From the NCBI GenBank assembly GCA_001941025.1, contig MSHE01000032.1:186001-250000 (forward strand): DNA of 64,000 nt, read 5' to 3'. The translations under genes were made by a program, and so were the position numbers. This stretch comes from Lachnospiraceae bacterium Zagget3 (lineage in GTDB: Bacteria > Bacillota_A > Clostridia > Lachnospirales > Lachnospiraceae). Below the pieces are notes generated by a model, which was not told where the DNA came from, ran no database searches, and worked only from the letters and a program-made list of their open reading frames with translations. Every line of letters begins with the position of its first letter. Position 1 is the first letter of the stretch. This document shows, one piece after another, positions 42,759 through 52,512 of the stretch.

Positions 42759-43969
42759 TGCTCCTCATCCTCCTTTACATTTTCTCTGACCATCGCGTTG
42801 GAGCCGATCACCGCGCGTTCCCCGATATACACACCGGGGCCGATCGTGGCGACTCCCTGCTCCTCGCCTTCCCTGATCACACCGATCCTGGCGTCCTCGC
42901 CGACGACCGCGTTCTCCGCGACAATGCAGTGTTCGACGACGGCGCCCTCCTTGATGACGACATTGCCCATAATGACAGCGTCCTTTACGACAGCGCCGTG
43001 CTCCACTTTCACGCCGGCGGACAGGATGGAGTGCTCCACCTCCCCGTCGATCCGGCAGCCGTCCGTGATCATCGAATTGTCGATCCGCGCGTGCTCGCCG
43101 ATCTTGTGACCGGTCATGCCGGCGTTGCGGCTGTAGATCTTCCAGTCGTCTTTAACCAGGTTGATGCCGGAGTGTTCCGGATCGAGGACCTCCATGTTCG
43201 CCTCCCAGAGCGAAGGGATCGTCCCCACATCCTTCCAATAACCGTCAAACGGATACGCGTACATGTCCCGCCCGTCCTTTAAGAGGAGCGGGATCACATC
43301 GCCGCCGAAATCATTGGTAGACTCCGGATCGGCCTCGTCCTCCTCCAGATACTTGCGGAGGACATCCCAGTTAAAGATGTAGATGCCCATGGAGGCCAGA
43401 TTGGACCTCGGCTCCTTCGGCTTTTCCTGAAATTCCGTGATCTTGTCATTGTCGTCCGTCACCATCAGGCCGAACCGGGAGGCTTCCTCCCACGGCACCT
43501 CCATGACCGCCACGGTAAACTCCGCGTTCTTTTCCTTGTGAAAACGCAGGAAATCCGCATAGTCCTGCTTACAGATCTGATCCCCGGACAGAATGAGCAC
43601 ATACTCCGGATCGAAGCGCTCGATAAACGGAATGTTTTGATAGATGGCATTCGCCGTCCCCTTGTACCAGTCGCTGCCGCTGGCCCTCTGATAGGGAGGG
43701 AGCACATGGATGCCGCCGTTTAAGCGGTCTAAGTCCCACGGCTGCCCGGTTCCGATATACTCATTTAAGACATACGGTTGATACTGCGTCAGGACTCCGA
43801 CGGTATCGATGTCGGAGTTCACGCAGTTGGAGATCGGGAAATCAATGATCCGGTATTTCCCTCCGAACGGAACCGCCGGCTTAGCCAGTCGTTCCGTCAA
43901 CGCGTAGAGTCGCGACCCCTGTCCTCCGGCCAGAAGCATGGCGATAATTTCTTTACCCACAGTTTCCAC
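42752..43969 (-). CDS. glgC: Glucose-1-phosphate adenylyltransferase, GlgC subunit
   Basis: The 405-residue catalytic subunit making ADP-glucose for glycogen. It shows [40 protein letters not shown] and [14 protein letters not shown], followed by beta-helix hexapeptide repeats. Other glg genes are outside the window. Confidence 0.95.
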   Translation of the reverse strand: METVGKEIIAMLLAGGQGSRLYALTERLAKPAVPFGGKYRIIDFPISNCVNSDIDTVGVLTQYQPYVLNEYIGTGQPWDLDRLNGGIHVLPPYQRASGSDWYKGTANAIYQNIPFIERFDPEYVLILSGDQICKQDYADFLRFHKEKNAEFTVAVMEVPWEEASRFGLMVTDDNDKITEFQEKPKEPRSNLASMGIYIFNWDVLRKYLEEDEADPESTNDFGGDVIPLLLKDGRDMYAYPFDGYWKDVGTIPSLWEANMEVLDPEHSGINLVKDDWKIYSRNAGMTGHKIGEHARIDNSMITDGCRIDGEVEHSILSAGVKVEHGAVVKDAVIMGNVVIKEGAVVEHCIVAENAVVGEDARIGVIREGEEQGVATIGPGVYIGERAVIGSNAMVRENVKEDEEQW

Positions 43970-44011
43970 CTTCCTTCTGTTGGGCTTTATATAAAAACAA
44001 CATGTTCGAAA

Positions 44012-45292
44012 TTAAGAACGATAAATGATATCCCCGCGCTCCGGCCCGTTCGAGATCATCGTGATGGGACAGCCGATCCGCTCCTCCACGAACTCCACAT
44101 AGCGCCGGCAGTTCTCCGGCAGATCCTCGTATTTCCGGATGCCGCGGATGTCCTCCCGCCAGCCGGGAAGCTTCTCGTAGACGGGCTTCGCCTTGGCCAG
44201 TTCCGGCGTTGTCGGAAAGTCCGTCGTCACATAGCCGTCGATCTCGTAGCCGACACAGACCGGGATCTCTTCCAGATAGCCCAGCACATCCAGGACGGAA
44301 AACGCGACTTCCGTCGCTCCCTGCAGCCGGCAGCCGTACTGGCTCGCCACACAGTCAAACCAGCCCATCCGCCGGGGCCGTCCCGTTGTGGCGCCGTATT
44401 CCCCGGCGTCCCCGCCGCGGTCGCGCAGTTCCTTTGCCTCTGCCTCGTCGAGGATCTCGCTCACAAACTCGCCCGCGCCCACCGCGCTGGAGTAGGCCTT
44501 GCACACGACGACGATCCGACTGATCTCGTAAGGCGATACCCCCGCGCCGACGGGACCGAACCCGGCCAGCGTGGACGAGGAAGTCACCATGGGATAGATC
44601 CCGTGGTCCGGATCCTTCAAGGTGCCGAGCTGGCCCTCAAGCAGGATGTTCTTCCCTTCCCTGACCGCGCGGTCCAGGTACGCCGCTGTGTCGCACACGT
44701 AGGGCGCCACCGTATCGCGGTACCCGCAGAGTGTTACAAACAACTCCTGCGCGTCCAGAAGCGGCTTGTGATACAAATGTTCCAAAAGCACGTTTTTCGT
44801 CTCGATCACGCGCTCCAGTTTCTCTTTTAAGAGTGCCTCGTCAAAGAGTTCGCTCACCTGAAATCCGATCTTCGCGTATTTGTCGGAATAAAACGGCGCG
44901 ATCCCGGACTGTGTGGATCCGAACGAATCCTTTCCGAGCCGCTCCTCCTCATATTGGTCGAACAGGATGTGATACGGCATGACGATCTGTGCCCGGTCCG
45001 ACACCAGGATCCGCGGCATCGGCACGCCCTTTTCCACGATCCCGTTTAATTCGTCAAAAAGTACGGGGATGTTGAGCGCGACGCCGTTTCCGATGACACT
45101 TGTCGTGTGCGCGTAAAAAACGCCCGACGGAAGCGCGTGCAGCGCGAACTTTCCATAGTCGTTGCGTATGGTGTGTCCCGCGTTGGCTCCGCCCTGAAAC
45201 CGGACGACGATATCCGCCTCGGCAGCGAGCATATCGGTAATCTTTCCCTTGCCCTCGTCGCCCCAGTTCGCCCCGACGATTGCTGTAACCAT
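44012..45292 (-). CDS. purA: Adenylosuccinate synthetase
   Basis: A 426-residue GTP-dependent enzyme linking IMP and aspartate in AMP synthesis. The N-terminal VGANWGDEGKGKITDML, GGANAGHTI, FGSTQSGIAPFYSDKYAKIG and the later TTGRPRRMGWFDCVA are diagnostic. It is last of a minus-strand run that begins with groES, with short gaps. Confidence 0.96.
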   Translation of the reverse strand: MVTAIVGANWGDEGKGKITDMLAAEADIVVRFQGGANAGHTIRNDYGKFALHALPSGVFYAHTTSVIGNGVALNIPVLFDELNGIVEKGVPMPRILVSDRAQIVMPYHILFDQYEEERLGKDSFGSTQSGIAPFYSDKYAKIGFQVSELFDEALLKEKLERVIETKNVLLEHLYHKPLLDAQELFVTLCGYRDTVAPYVCDTAAYLDRAVREGKNILLEGQLGTLKDPDHGIYPMVTSSSTLAGFGPVGAGVSPYEISRIVVVCKAYSSAVGAGEFVSEILDEAEAKELRDRGGDAGEYGATTGRPRRMGWFDCVASQYGCRLQGATEVAFSVLDVLGYLEEIPVCVGYEIDGYVTTDFPTTPELAKAKPVYEKLPGWREDIRGIRKYEDLPENCRRYVEFVEERIGCPITMISNGPERGDIIYRS

Positions 45293-45309
45293 CTGCTCCA
45301 GCTCCTCCT

Positions 45310-45717
45310 CTAGTCCAACTCCACCCGGCGGTCCAGATATTGGTAGGTCATGGTCGCGACCGCGAGCTCCCTGCCCGTCTCGTCCGTGATCAGGACCTCA
45401 TAGACACACAGGTTTTTCCCTGCCTTGATCTCCCGCGTTTCCGCGATCAGCTTTTTGCTCTCGAGCGCCGGGCGCAGGTAATGAATCTCGCCGGACACCG
45501 TCGTGACATACCGTCCGCGGCTCGTGGCCGCGGCGCCGCCGACATTGTCCGCGATCGTAAAATATACGCCGCCGTGCACCGATCCGATGGGATTCCCGTG
45601 CTGTTCGGTCAAAACCAGCTCCCCGCGGGCATAGCCCTCGCGGATCTCCACGGTCTTAAAACCGACCTCCTTCACAAACCCCATGTAGCGCATTTCTTTT
45701 AACTTCTCATAATCCAT
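45310..45717 (-). CDS. PaaI-type hotdog thioesterase
   Basis: A 135-residue hotdog-fold protein. GSVHGGVYFTIADNVGGAAA is the PaaI/YdiI pattern, in which HGG precedes the catalytic Asp. It probably hydrolyses an acyl- or aryl-CoA. It lies 17 bp upstream of purA and 14 bp after degV. Confidence 0.88.
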   Translation of the reverse strand: MDYEKLKEMRYMGFVKEVGFKTVEIREGYARGELVLTEQHGNPIGSVHGGVYFTIADNVGGAAATSRGRYVTTVSGEIHYLRPALESKKLIAETREIKAGKNLCVYEVLITDETGRELAVATMTYQYLDRRVELD

Positions 45718-45731
45718 CCGATGCTCTCCGT

Positions 45732-46610
45732 CTAATCGATCGTGATCGGCTTCGTTCCGGTAAGCGCGAGCGCGCCGGGGCCGATATGGCAGCCGATCGA
45801 CAGCGACAACGGCTGCATGACGATCTCGTCCGGATCGCGGGGAAACTCCTTGAGCACTTCTTTCTTAAACTCTTCCGCTTCCTGGAGATTGTGCGTGAAT
45901 GCTATCGCGATGTGGACATTTGTCCCGACATCATCCGAATCGTAGCGGTTCCTGCAGTCCTCCCGGATCTGATTGATCATCGTGTTCTTCGCCTGCGCGA
46001 TCGTCCGCGCCCGGGAGAACGCGTCGAGCTTATCTCCCTGGATCTGCAGGACGGGCTTTAACTTCAACATCGAGCCCAGCGCAGCGGCTGCCGGTGTAAT
46101 ACGGCCGCCCTTTCTTAAGTACTCCAGCGTATTCACCATGATGTAGATGCTGGACTCCATCTTGTTTGCCATCAGCTTGTCATAGATCTCCTGTCCGGAC
46201 TTGCCGGCATCCGCCAGATTCTTCGCGTCCAGGGCGGACTGGCGCTGCGTGACGGAGATCCGCTGGTTGTCGACGACGAACACCTTCCCGCCGTAGTCCT
46301 GCGACAACACCTGCGCGGTGTTGCAGGTCCCGGACAGACCGCTGGACATCGGGATGTGCACGATCTCGTCGTACTCCTTGAGCACACCGTCCCAAAGCTC
46401 GGTAAAGTCCGCGACGCCCGGAGCGGCGGTCGCGATGTCCGCTCCCTCGGCGAGACGCTCATAGAACTCATCCTGTGTCAACGTGATGTCCTCGTAAAAC
46501 AACTCCCCGTTAATGTAAAACGGCATCGGCTGCACGATGATATCGAGATCCTTGCTCGCCATTTGCGTAATGCCGCTGTTCGAATCCGTAATGATCGCCA
46601 CTTTGCTCAT
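45732..46610 (-). CDS. DegV-family fatty-acid-binding protein
   Basis: A 292-residue DegV protein. It opens MSKVAIITDSNSGITQMASK, then DIIVQPMPFYING and HIPMSSGLSGTCNTA, which contact the bound fatty acid in known structures. EYLRKGGRITPAAAALGS and SIGCHIGPGALALT complete the pattern. DegV (FakB) proteins present fatty acids to the FakA kinase; no fakA is in the window. The start overlaps araD by 4 bp. Confidence 0.9.
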   Translation of the reverse strand: MSKVAIITDSNSGITQMASKDLDIIVQPMPFYINGELFYEDITLTQDEFYERLAEGADIATAAPGVADFTELWDGVLKEYDEIVHIPMSSGLSGTCNTAQVLSQDYGGKVFVVDNQRISVTQRQSALDAKNLADAGKSGQEIYDKLMANKMESSIYIMVNTLEYLRKGGRITPAAAALGSMLKLKPVLQIQGDKLDAFSRARTIAQAKNTMINQIREDCRNRYDSDDVGTNVHIAIAFTHNLQEAEEFKKEVLKEFPRDPDEIVMQPLSLSIGCHIGPGALALTGTKPITID

Positions 46611-47293
46611 GTTTCATCCCCCACAGTATGTTTTTTATAATAATGCTTATCCAGCAGTTCCTGCGCGATCGGCCGGCACTGCGGATTGAGCTGTTCGCAC
46701 TGTGCGGCCATCTTTGCCACTTCCTCCAGCACGACCGCGTACTGCACCGCCTCCGAGGCATCCCGTCCCCAGGTAAACGCGCCGCGGTTTCTCATCAGCG
46801 CGGCCGGAACGATGCGGTAGTCCGTGCCGCTCGCCTCGAACTCGCGCGCAAGCACGATTCCCGTATTCTTTTCGTAATCCGTTTCGATCTCCGGAGCGGT
46901 CAGACTGCGGATACAGGGGATCGCGCCGTAAAAATATTCCGCGTGGGTCGTGCCGTAGCAGGGGATATCCCGTCCGGCCTGCGCCCAGCTCGTCGCCCAC
47001 GGAGAGTGCGTGTGTACGATTCCGCCGATCTCCGGAAACTCCTTATATAAAACGGCATGCGTCGGCGCGTCGGACGACGGATGAAAAAAGCCCTCGACCC
47101 GCTTTCCGTCCAGGTCCACCACGACCATGTCCTTCGGGCGAAGCGCTTCATACGGCACGCCGCCCGGCTTGATCACAAACAGCCCGCTCTCGCGGTCAAA
47201 TCCGCTTGCGTTCCCCCAGGCAAGCACGGCGAGGCCCTGCTTCGGAAGGAGCAGGTTCGCCTCGTATACCTGTTGCTTCAGCTCTTCCAACAT
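46607..47293 (-). CDS. araD: L-ribulose-5-phosphate 4-epimerase
   Basis: A 228-residue class II aldolase-fold enzyme. It shows GNASGFDRESGLFVIKPGGV, SSDAPTHAVLYKEFPEIG and the zinc-binding GGIVHTHSPWATSWAQ and TTHAEYF, plus NRGAFTWGRD. The SSDxxTH and HTHS patterns match AraD better than fuculose aldolase. No other arabinose genes are present, so its placement among groESL, degV and purA is unusual. Confidence 0.88.
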   Translation of the reverse strand: MLEELKQQVYEANLLLPKQGLAVLAWGNASGFDRESGLFVIKPGGVPYEALRPKDMVVVDLDGKRVEGFFHPSSDAPTHAVLYKEFPEIGGIVHTHSPWATSWAQAGRDIPCYGTTHAEYFYGAIPCIRSLTAPEIETDYEKNTGIVLAREFEASGTDYRIVPAALMRNRGAFTWGRDASEAVQYAVVLEEVAKMAAQCEQLNPQCRPIAQELLDKHYYKKHTVGDET

Positions 47294-47306
47294 CGGTTTC
47301 GCCTCT

Positions 47307-48944
<1,638 letters not shown>

Positions 48945-48948
48945 TCAA

Positions 48949-49233
48949 TTACTTGACGATCGCCAGAATGTCGTCTTGTTTTACGATAATATATTCTTCC
49001 CCGTCCAGCTTGACGGTATTGCCGCCGTAACGGGCATAGATCACTTTGTCGCCGGGCTTTACGAGCATCTTTACTTCCTTGCCGTCCACAAGGCCGCCCG
49101 GGCCCACCGCGATCACTTCCGCTTCCTGCGGTTTTTCCTGTGAAGCGCTGGTCAAAATAATGCCGGATTTCGTCGTTTCCTCCGCCTCCAGCTGTTTTAA
49201 TACAACTCTGTCACATAACGGTACTAATTTCAT
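48949..49233 (-). CDS. groS: Co-chaperonin GroES
   Basis: The 94-residue 10 kDa co-chaperonin. It shows MKLVPLCDRVVLKQLE, the mobile loop ETTKSGIILTSAS, GPGGLVDGKEVKMLVKPGD and EYIIVKQDDILAIVK. The ATG at 49233 has AAGGAGG seven bases upstream. Confidence 0.97.
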   Translation of the reverse strand: MKLVPLCDRVVLKQLEAEETTKSGIILTSASQEKPQEAEVIAVGPGGLVDGKEVKMLVKPGDKVIYARYGGNTVKLDGEEYIIVKQDDILAIVK

Positions 49234-49274
49234 AATGAACCCTCCTTGCATTTATGCGTAATTAAGCACTTCTC

Positions 49275-49303
49275 ATTATACATAAAGCGCCTGTTTCTGT
49301 CAA
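49275..49303 (-). promoter_or_regulatory. Consensus promoter of groES-groEL
   Basis: TTGACA (49298-49303), exactly 17 bp and TATAAT (49275-49280) on the minus strand: a perfect vegetative promoter. No full CIRCE dyad (TTAGCACTC-N9-GAGTGCTAA) follows it; only an AGTGCTTAA-like half-site is seen. Confidence 0.85.
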
Positions 49304-49339
49304 TTTCTATGGGTTTGCAGAGAATTCCGTGTGATGCGT

Positions 49340-50170
49340 TTAGTCCCAATCCATAAAGGACTGTTCCATGTTCAACAGTTTGTCATAGGACTTCACATAG
49401 TACGGTTCGAGATTTTCGATTATTTCCTCATGCGTCGCATGATACATCCGGCGCAGCGAGCGGGGATTGCATCGCTCCGGCTCCAATCCCGCCTTCTCGG
49501 CGAGCCTGCGGATCGCGTTCGTTATGTTGGAGCGGTCCATCCGCTTTCCGGATCTGGTCAAAAAGATGCTGCCTTTTTTGATTTTCTTATGATTCGCGTA
49601 ATGAAGGAGTTCAAACCGCAGAGAATCGGGTAAGATTTTTTCTTTCCCGTCAGACGAAAGAATGACTCCGTTTTTTATGGATTCCACAGTCAGACAATGC
49701 AGTTCGCTGACCTGCAGCCCGGTGCAGGCAAATACCTTGATCAGCAGATATTCTCTCTCTCTCCGCATCTGGTACACGGTGGATAAAAGCTGCTGATATT
49801 CCGAGCGGGTCAACTCCGGCGCGAGGTCTTCCTGCGCGGCCTTTTCATGGGAGAGACAAAGCGCTTTCGCCCCGCAGTGTTTCAGCAGACCGTTTACCGC
49901 CACCACCTTCGTATTGACGGTGTTGATCGAATAACCGCTCTCTTTTAACGTCTCTCTCCAACCCGCCAGAATCTCTTTTGTGACTTTCTTCCCGCTTGGC
50001 AAAAAAGCATAAAATTCCTGCAGGTTGTGCTGATAAGCTTGAATTGTTTGGGATTGGCGTCCGCAGGCCTTCATGTCGTGTAAGAACTGGTCGATGAGAG
50101 GTTGTGTCAAGATCACGGACTCGTCAGACAGATAGAGGTCTGTCCCCTGTTTCATGGCTTCTGTTTCCAT
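49340..50170 (-). CDS. Tyrosine-recombinase-like protein with altered active site
   Basis: A 276-residue protein with the layout of a phage-integrase/XerC protein: an N-terminal SAM-like core-binding domain (about 22-110) and a catalytic-type domain (118-276). The conserved TGLRxSE box reads TGLQVSEL, so the first catalytic Arg is Gln153. The HxLR box reads PRSLRR, with Arg237 in place of His and only Arg240 kept; no LGH box is evident, though tyrosines follow (257, 258, 262). Recombinase activity is therefore doubtful and a DNA-binding or regulatory role is more likely. It heads the exopolysaccharide locus and is transcribed away from it. Its start has AGGAGA upstream. Confidence 0.85.
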   Translation of the reverse strand: METEAMKQGTDLYLSDESVILTQPLIDQFLHDMKACGRQSQTIQAYQHNLQEFYAFLPSGKKVTKEILAGWRETLKESGYSINTVNTKVVAVNGLLKHCGAKALCLSHEKAAQEDLAPELTRSEYQQLLSTVYQMRREREYLLIKVFACTGLQVSELHCLTVESIKNGVILSSDGKEKILPDSLRFELLHYANHKKIKKGSIFLTRSGKRMDRSNITNAIRRLAEKAGLEPERCNPRSLRRMYHATHEEIIENLEPYYVKSYDKLLNMEQSFMDWD

Positions 50171-50194
50171 CTGCCATCTCTCCTGTACTTTTGG

Positions 50195-50216
50195 TCAAAA
50201 CGTAAACCTATTGAGA
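50195..50216 (+). promoter_or_regulatory. Inverted-repeat site A upstream of the recombinase-like gene
   Basis: TCAAAA, an 8 bp spacer (CGTAAACC) and TATTGA, 25 bp before the recombinase-like start codon. The 21-base stretch at 50196-50216 matches that at 50350-50370 in 17 positions, in direct orientation. Binding by the adjacent protein is inference. Confidence 0.5.
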
Positions 50217-50301
50217 TTTTTCAGAGGATTCAGGCAGGCGGAACAAATGTATATTTTGCGTAAAATCCATGAAAAGAAACGGCAGCTTTTCCCAAAATTT
50301 C

Positions 50302-50330
50302 TTGACACCCGGAAACGGATATCTTATAAT
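50302..50330 (+). promoter_or_regulatory. Exopolysaccharide promoter P1
   Basis: TTGACA (50302-50307), 17 bp and TATAAT (50325-50330): a perfect consensus. Transcription would begin near 50337, just before an intrinsic terminator. Confidence 0.85.
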
Positions 50331-50342
50331 ATTTTCAGTATT

Positions 50343-50381
50343 TGTGTTTCAAAATGTTTACCTTTTGAGACACATTTTTTT
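50343..50381 (+). terminator. Leader terminator / inverted-repeat site B of the exopolysaccharide operon
   Basis: TGTGTTTCAAAA, an 8 bp spacer (TGTTTACC) and TTTTGAGACACA (one mismatch), followed by seven T. It has the form of an intrinsic terminator placed only a few bases after the P1 start, and its core also resembles site A at 50195. It could act as an attenuator, a protein-binding site or both. Confidence 0.75.
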
Positions 50382-50408
50382 ATGCCAAAAACCGCTTCCG
50401 TCTTTTAT

Positions 50409-50437
50409 TTGACTAATATTCCAAACATGTGTAAAAT
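50409..50437 (+). promoter_or_regulatory. Exopolysaccharide promoter P2
   Basis: TTGACT (50409-50414), 17 bp and TAAAAT (50432-50437), downstream of the leader terminator and 50 bp before the first glycosyltransferase gene. The rest of the 316 bp gap is AT-rich and holds no gene. Confidence 0.6.
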
Positions 50438-50486
50438 TAAATTGTCTTTTAATGTAAAAACGCTGGTATAAATCATAGAATTCTAC

Positions 50487-51482
50487 ATGAAAGTTATGCA
50501 TCACAGGGAAGCGCCAATTATTAGTGTAATCGTACCAATCTACAATACGGGTCTCTTTTTGGAAGACTGTATTTCATCGGTTCTGAACCAGTCCTTTTCT
50601 AACTTTGAATTGATCCTGGTCAATGACGGGTCAACAGACAACAGCAAAGCCATCTGTGATCGGATGTGCGAGGAAGACGGGCGCATTCGGCTTATTTCAT
50701 ATAAGGATAACCGGGGCGTGTCCTACGCGCGCAACAAAGGGATCGATTCCGCCATCGGAAAATATCTCTTTTTCCTCGATTCGGATGACATGATCCATCC
50801 CAGGCTGCTCGAGGAGGAACTGCGGCAGGCAGAAGCGACCGGCGCGGACATGATGATGATCGAGCGGTTTTATTCCGACCGGAATACACCCGCCGCGTGG
50901 GAGAACTTCTGCGGCAGTCCGCTGGCATTGGAATGGCAGACCTTCACTGGGGAGGAGCTTTGGAGGAACTGGTTTAAATTCAAGAGCCGCAACTGCATCG
51001 GGGGAAAACTGTTTTTAAAAGACGCCGTGTCCGACCTGCGTTTTGACGAGATGGTCGGCTGCTTTGAAGATGGCCTGTTTAACTATACCTTTTTGGGAAG
51101 CAAACCACGTACGATCCTTTATACGACCGCGCCGTGCTATTTCTACCGGATCCGGAGCGAGAGCTCGTGGCACAGCATGCAGTTGGAGGAACTCCTGCAG
51201 ACATTAAACATCCGGCACCGCATCATGGACCGGGAGCGCGAGGCGGGCCGGGAGTACAACGCGGCCCGGGAGGAAGAGGGCTGCATCCAGATCATCCGGA
51301 ACTGGTATGCCAGAAACGAAAAGAGCGACAAACGGGGCGCGGCGGAGATAAAAAAGCTTGTAAAAGAAGAAAAGAGCAATGTCTCGTATCAACAGATATC
51401 CGGACGGGAAAAGAGGCTGCTTTTTCTCAGCATGAACTTCCCATCGCTGTATAGTTCCCTGATGTCCGCAAGGAAACGTTGA
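50487..51482 (+). CDS. GT2 glycosyltransferase 1
   Basis: A 331-residue family 2 glycosyltransferase. The GT-A domain starts at VIVPIYNTGLFLEDCISSVL, followed by LILVNDGSTDNSKAICD and the metal-binding DSDDMIHP; the C-terminal ~130 residues are specific to this type. It probably adds one sugar to a lipid-linked repeat unit at the cytoplasmic membrane. No clear ribosome binding site precedes the ATG. It is a close paralogue of the next gene. Confidence 0.9.
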   Translation: MKVMHHREAPIISVIVPIYNTGLFLEDCISSVLNQSFSNFELILVNDGSTDNSKAICDRMCEEDGRIRLISYKDNRGVSYARNKGIDSAIGKYLFFLDSDDMIHPRLLEEELRQAEATGADMMMIERFYSDRNTPAAWENFCGSPLALEWQTFTGEELWRNWFKFKSRNCIGGKLFLKDAVSDLRFDEMVGCFEDGLFNYTFLGSKPRTILYTTAPCYFYRIRSESSWHSMQLEELLQTLNIRHRIMDREREAGREYNAAREEEGCIQIIRNWYARNEKSDKRGAAEIKKLVKEEKSNVSYQQISGREKRLLFLSMNFPSLYSSLMSARKR

Positions 51483-51502
51483 TCCGAAAAGTGGTGAATG
51501 CC

Positions 51503-52489
51503 ATGTGTCAAAAGGAAGTACCGTTTATCAGCGTAATCGTGCCAATCTATAATACGGGCCCGTATCTGGAGGACTGCGTTTCCTCGGTTCTGCGGCAGTC
51601 CTGTTCCGATATCGAAGTGATCCTGGTCAACGACGGATCCACAGACGACAGCAAAGCGATCTGTGACCGGCTGTGCGGGGAGGACGGGCGCGTTCGGCTT
51701 ATCTCCTACAAGGACAACAAGGGCGTCTCTTACGCGCGCAACAAAGGGATCGATTCCGCCATCGGAAAATATCTCTTTTTTCTGGATTCGGACGACATGA
51801 TCCACCCGGACCTGCTCGAGGCGGGACTGGAACAGGCGGAGGCAGCCGGGGCGGATATCCTGCTGTTTCAGCGGTTTTTTTCCGACGAACATACGATGGC
51901 CGAGTGGGAAGCGTTTTGCGCCAAACCCCTGCAGCCGGAATGGCACACCCTCTCGGAAAAAGAGCTTTGGGAGACCTGGGGCGCCCTGAAACGCCGGTAT
52001 GACGTCGGCGGGAAATTCTATTTGCGCGAAGCGGTCGCCGGCCTGCGGTTTGACGAACAGCTCTACAGCTCGGAAGATTACCTGTTTAATTACTGCTTTT
52101 TAACCGAAACACCCCGCACGATCCTCTGTACGGACCTGCCGGGCTATTACTACCGCTTCCGGGGGGACAGCGCCTGGCACAGCCTGCGGCTGGAGGGCTT
52201 GCTGCAGACACTGGAGGCCAGACGCCGCATCATCGAGGGCGAGCTTAAGGCGGGCCGGGAAGAAAACGCGGCTTACGACGAAGCGGTCTGCGTCAATCTG
52301 ATCCGGGAATGGTACGTCGAGAACGGGAAAAACGATAAAGCCAGCGCGGAGGAAATAAAAAAATTTATCAGAGAAGACAGGAACTGGGTTTTGTTTCAAA
52401 AAATACCCCGGCGCAAGCGGTGGTCTTTTTTTCTTTGCATCAATTATCCGGGGCTGTTTCGTGCCTTAAAGTCCGAAAAAGGACGCTAG
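51503..52489 (+). CDS. GT2 glycosyltransferase 2
   Basis: A 328-residue paralogue of the preceding gene with the same motifs (VIVPIYNTGPYLEDC, VNDGSTDDSKAICD, DSDDMIHP) and the same C-terminal half. The two genes share a 50-base identical stretch in the GT-A core (50724-50773 and 51731-51780). I chose the ATG at 51503, preceded by GGTGA; a TTG at 51479 overlapping the previous gene is the alternative. The C-terminal halves differ more than the cores, which fits a change in acceptor use after duplication. Confidence 0.9.
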   Translation: MCQKEVPFISVIVPIYNTGPYLEDCVSSVLRQSCSDIEVILVNDGSTDDSKAICDRLCGEDGRVRLISYKDNKGVSYARNKGIDSAIGKYLFFLDSDDMIHPDLLEAGLEQAEAAGADILLFQRFFSDEHTMAEWEAFCAKPLQPEWHTLSEKELWETWGALKRRYDVGGKFYLREAVAGLRFDEQLYSSEDYLFNYCFLTETPRTILCTDLPGYYYRFRGDSAWHSLRLEGLLQTLEARRRIIEGELKAGREENAAYDEAVCVNLIREWYVENGKNDKASAEEIKKFIREDRNWVLFQKIPRRKRWSFFLCINYPGLFRALKSEKGR

Positions 52490-52512
52490 TCTAATAACAA
52501 AGGAGCGCAAAC

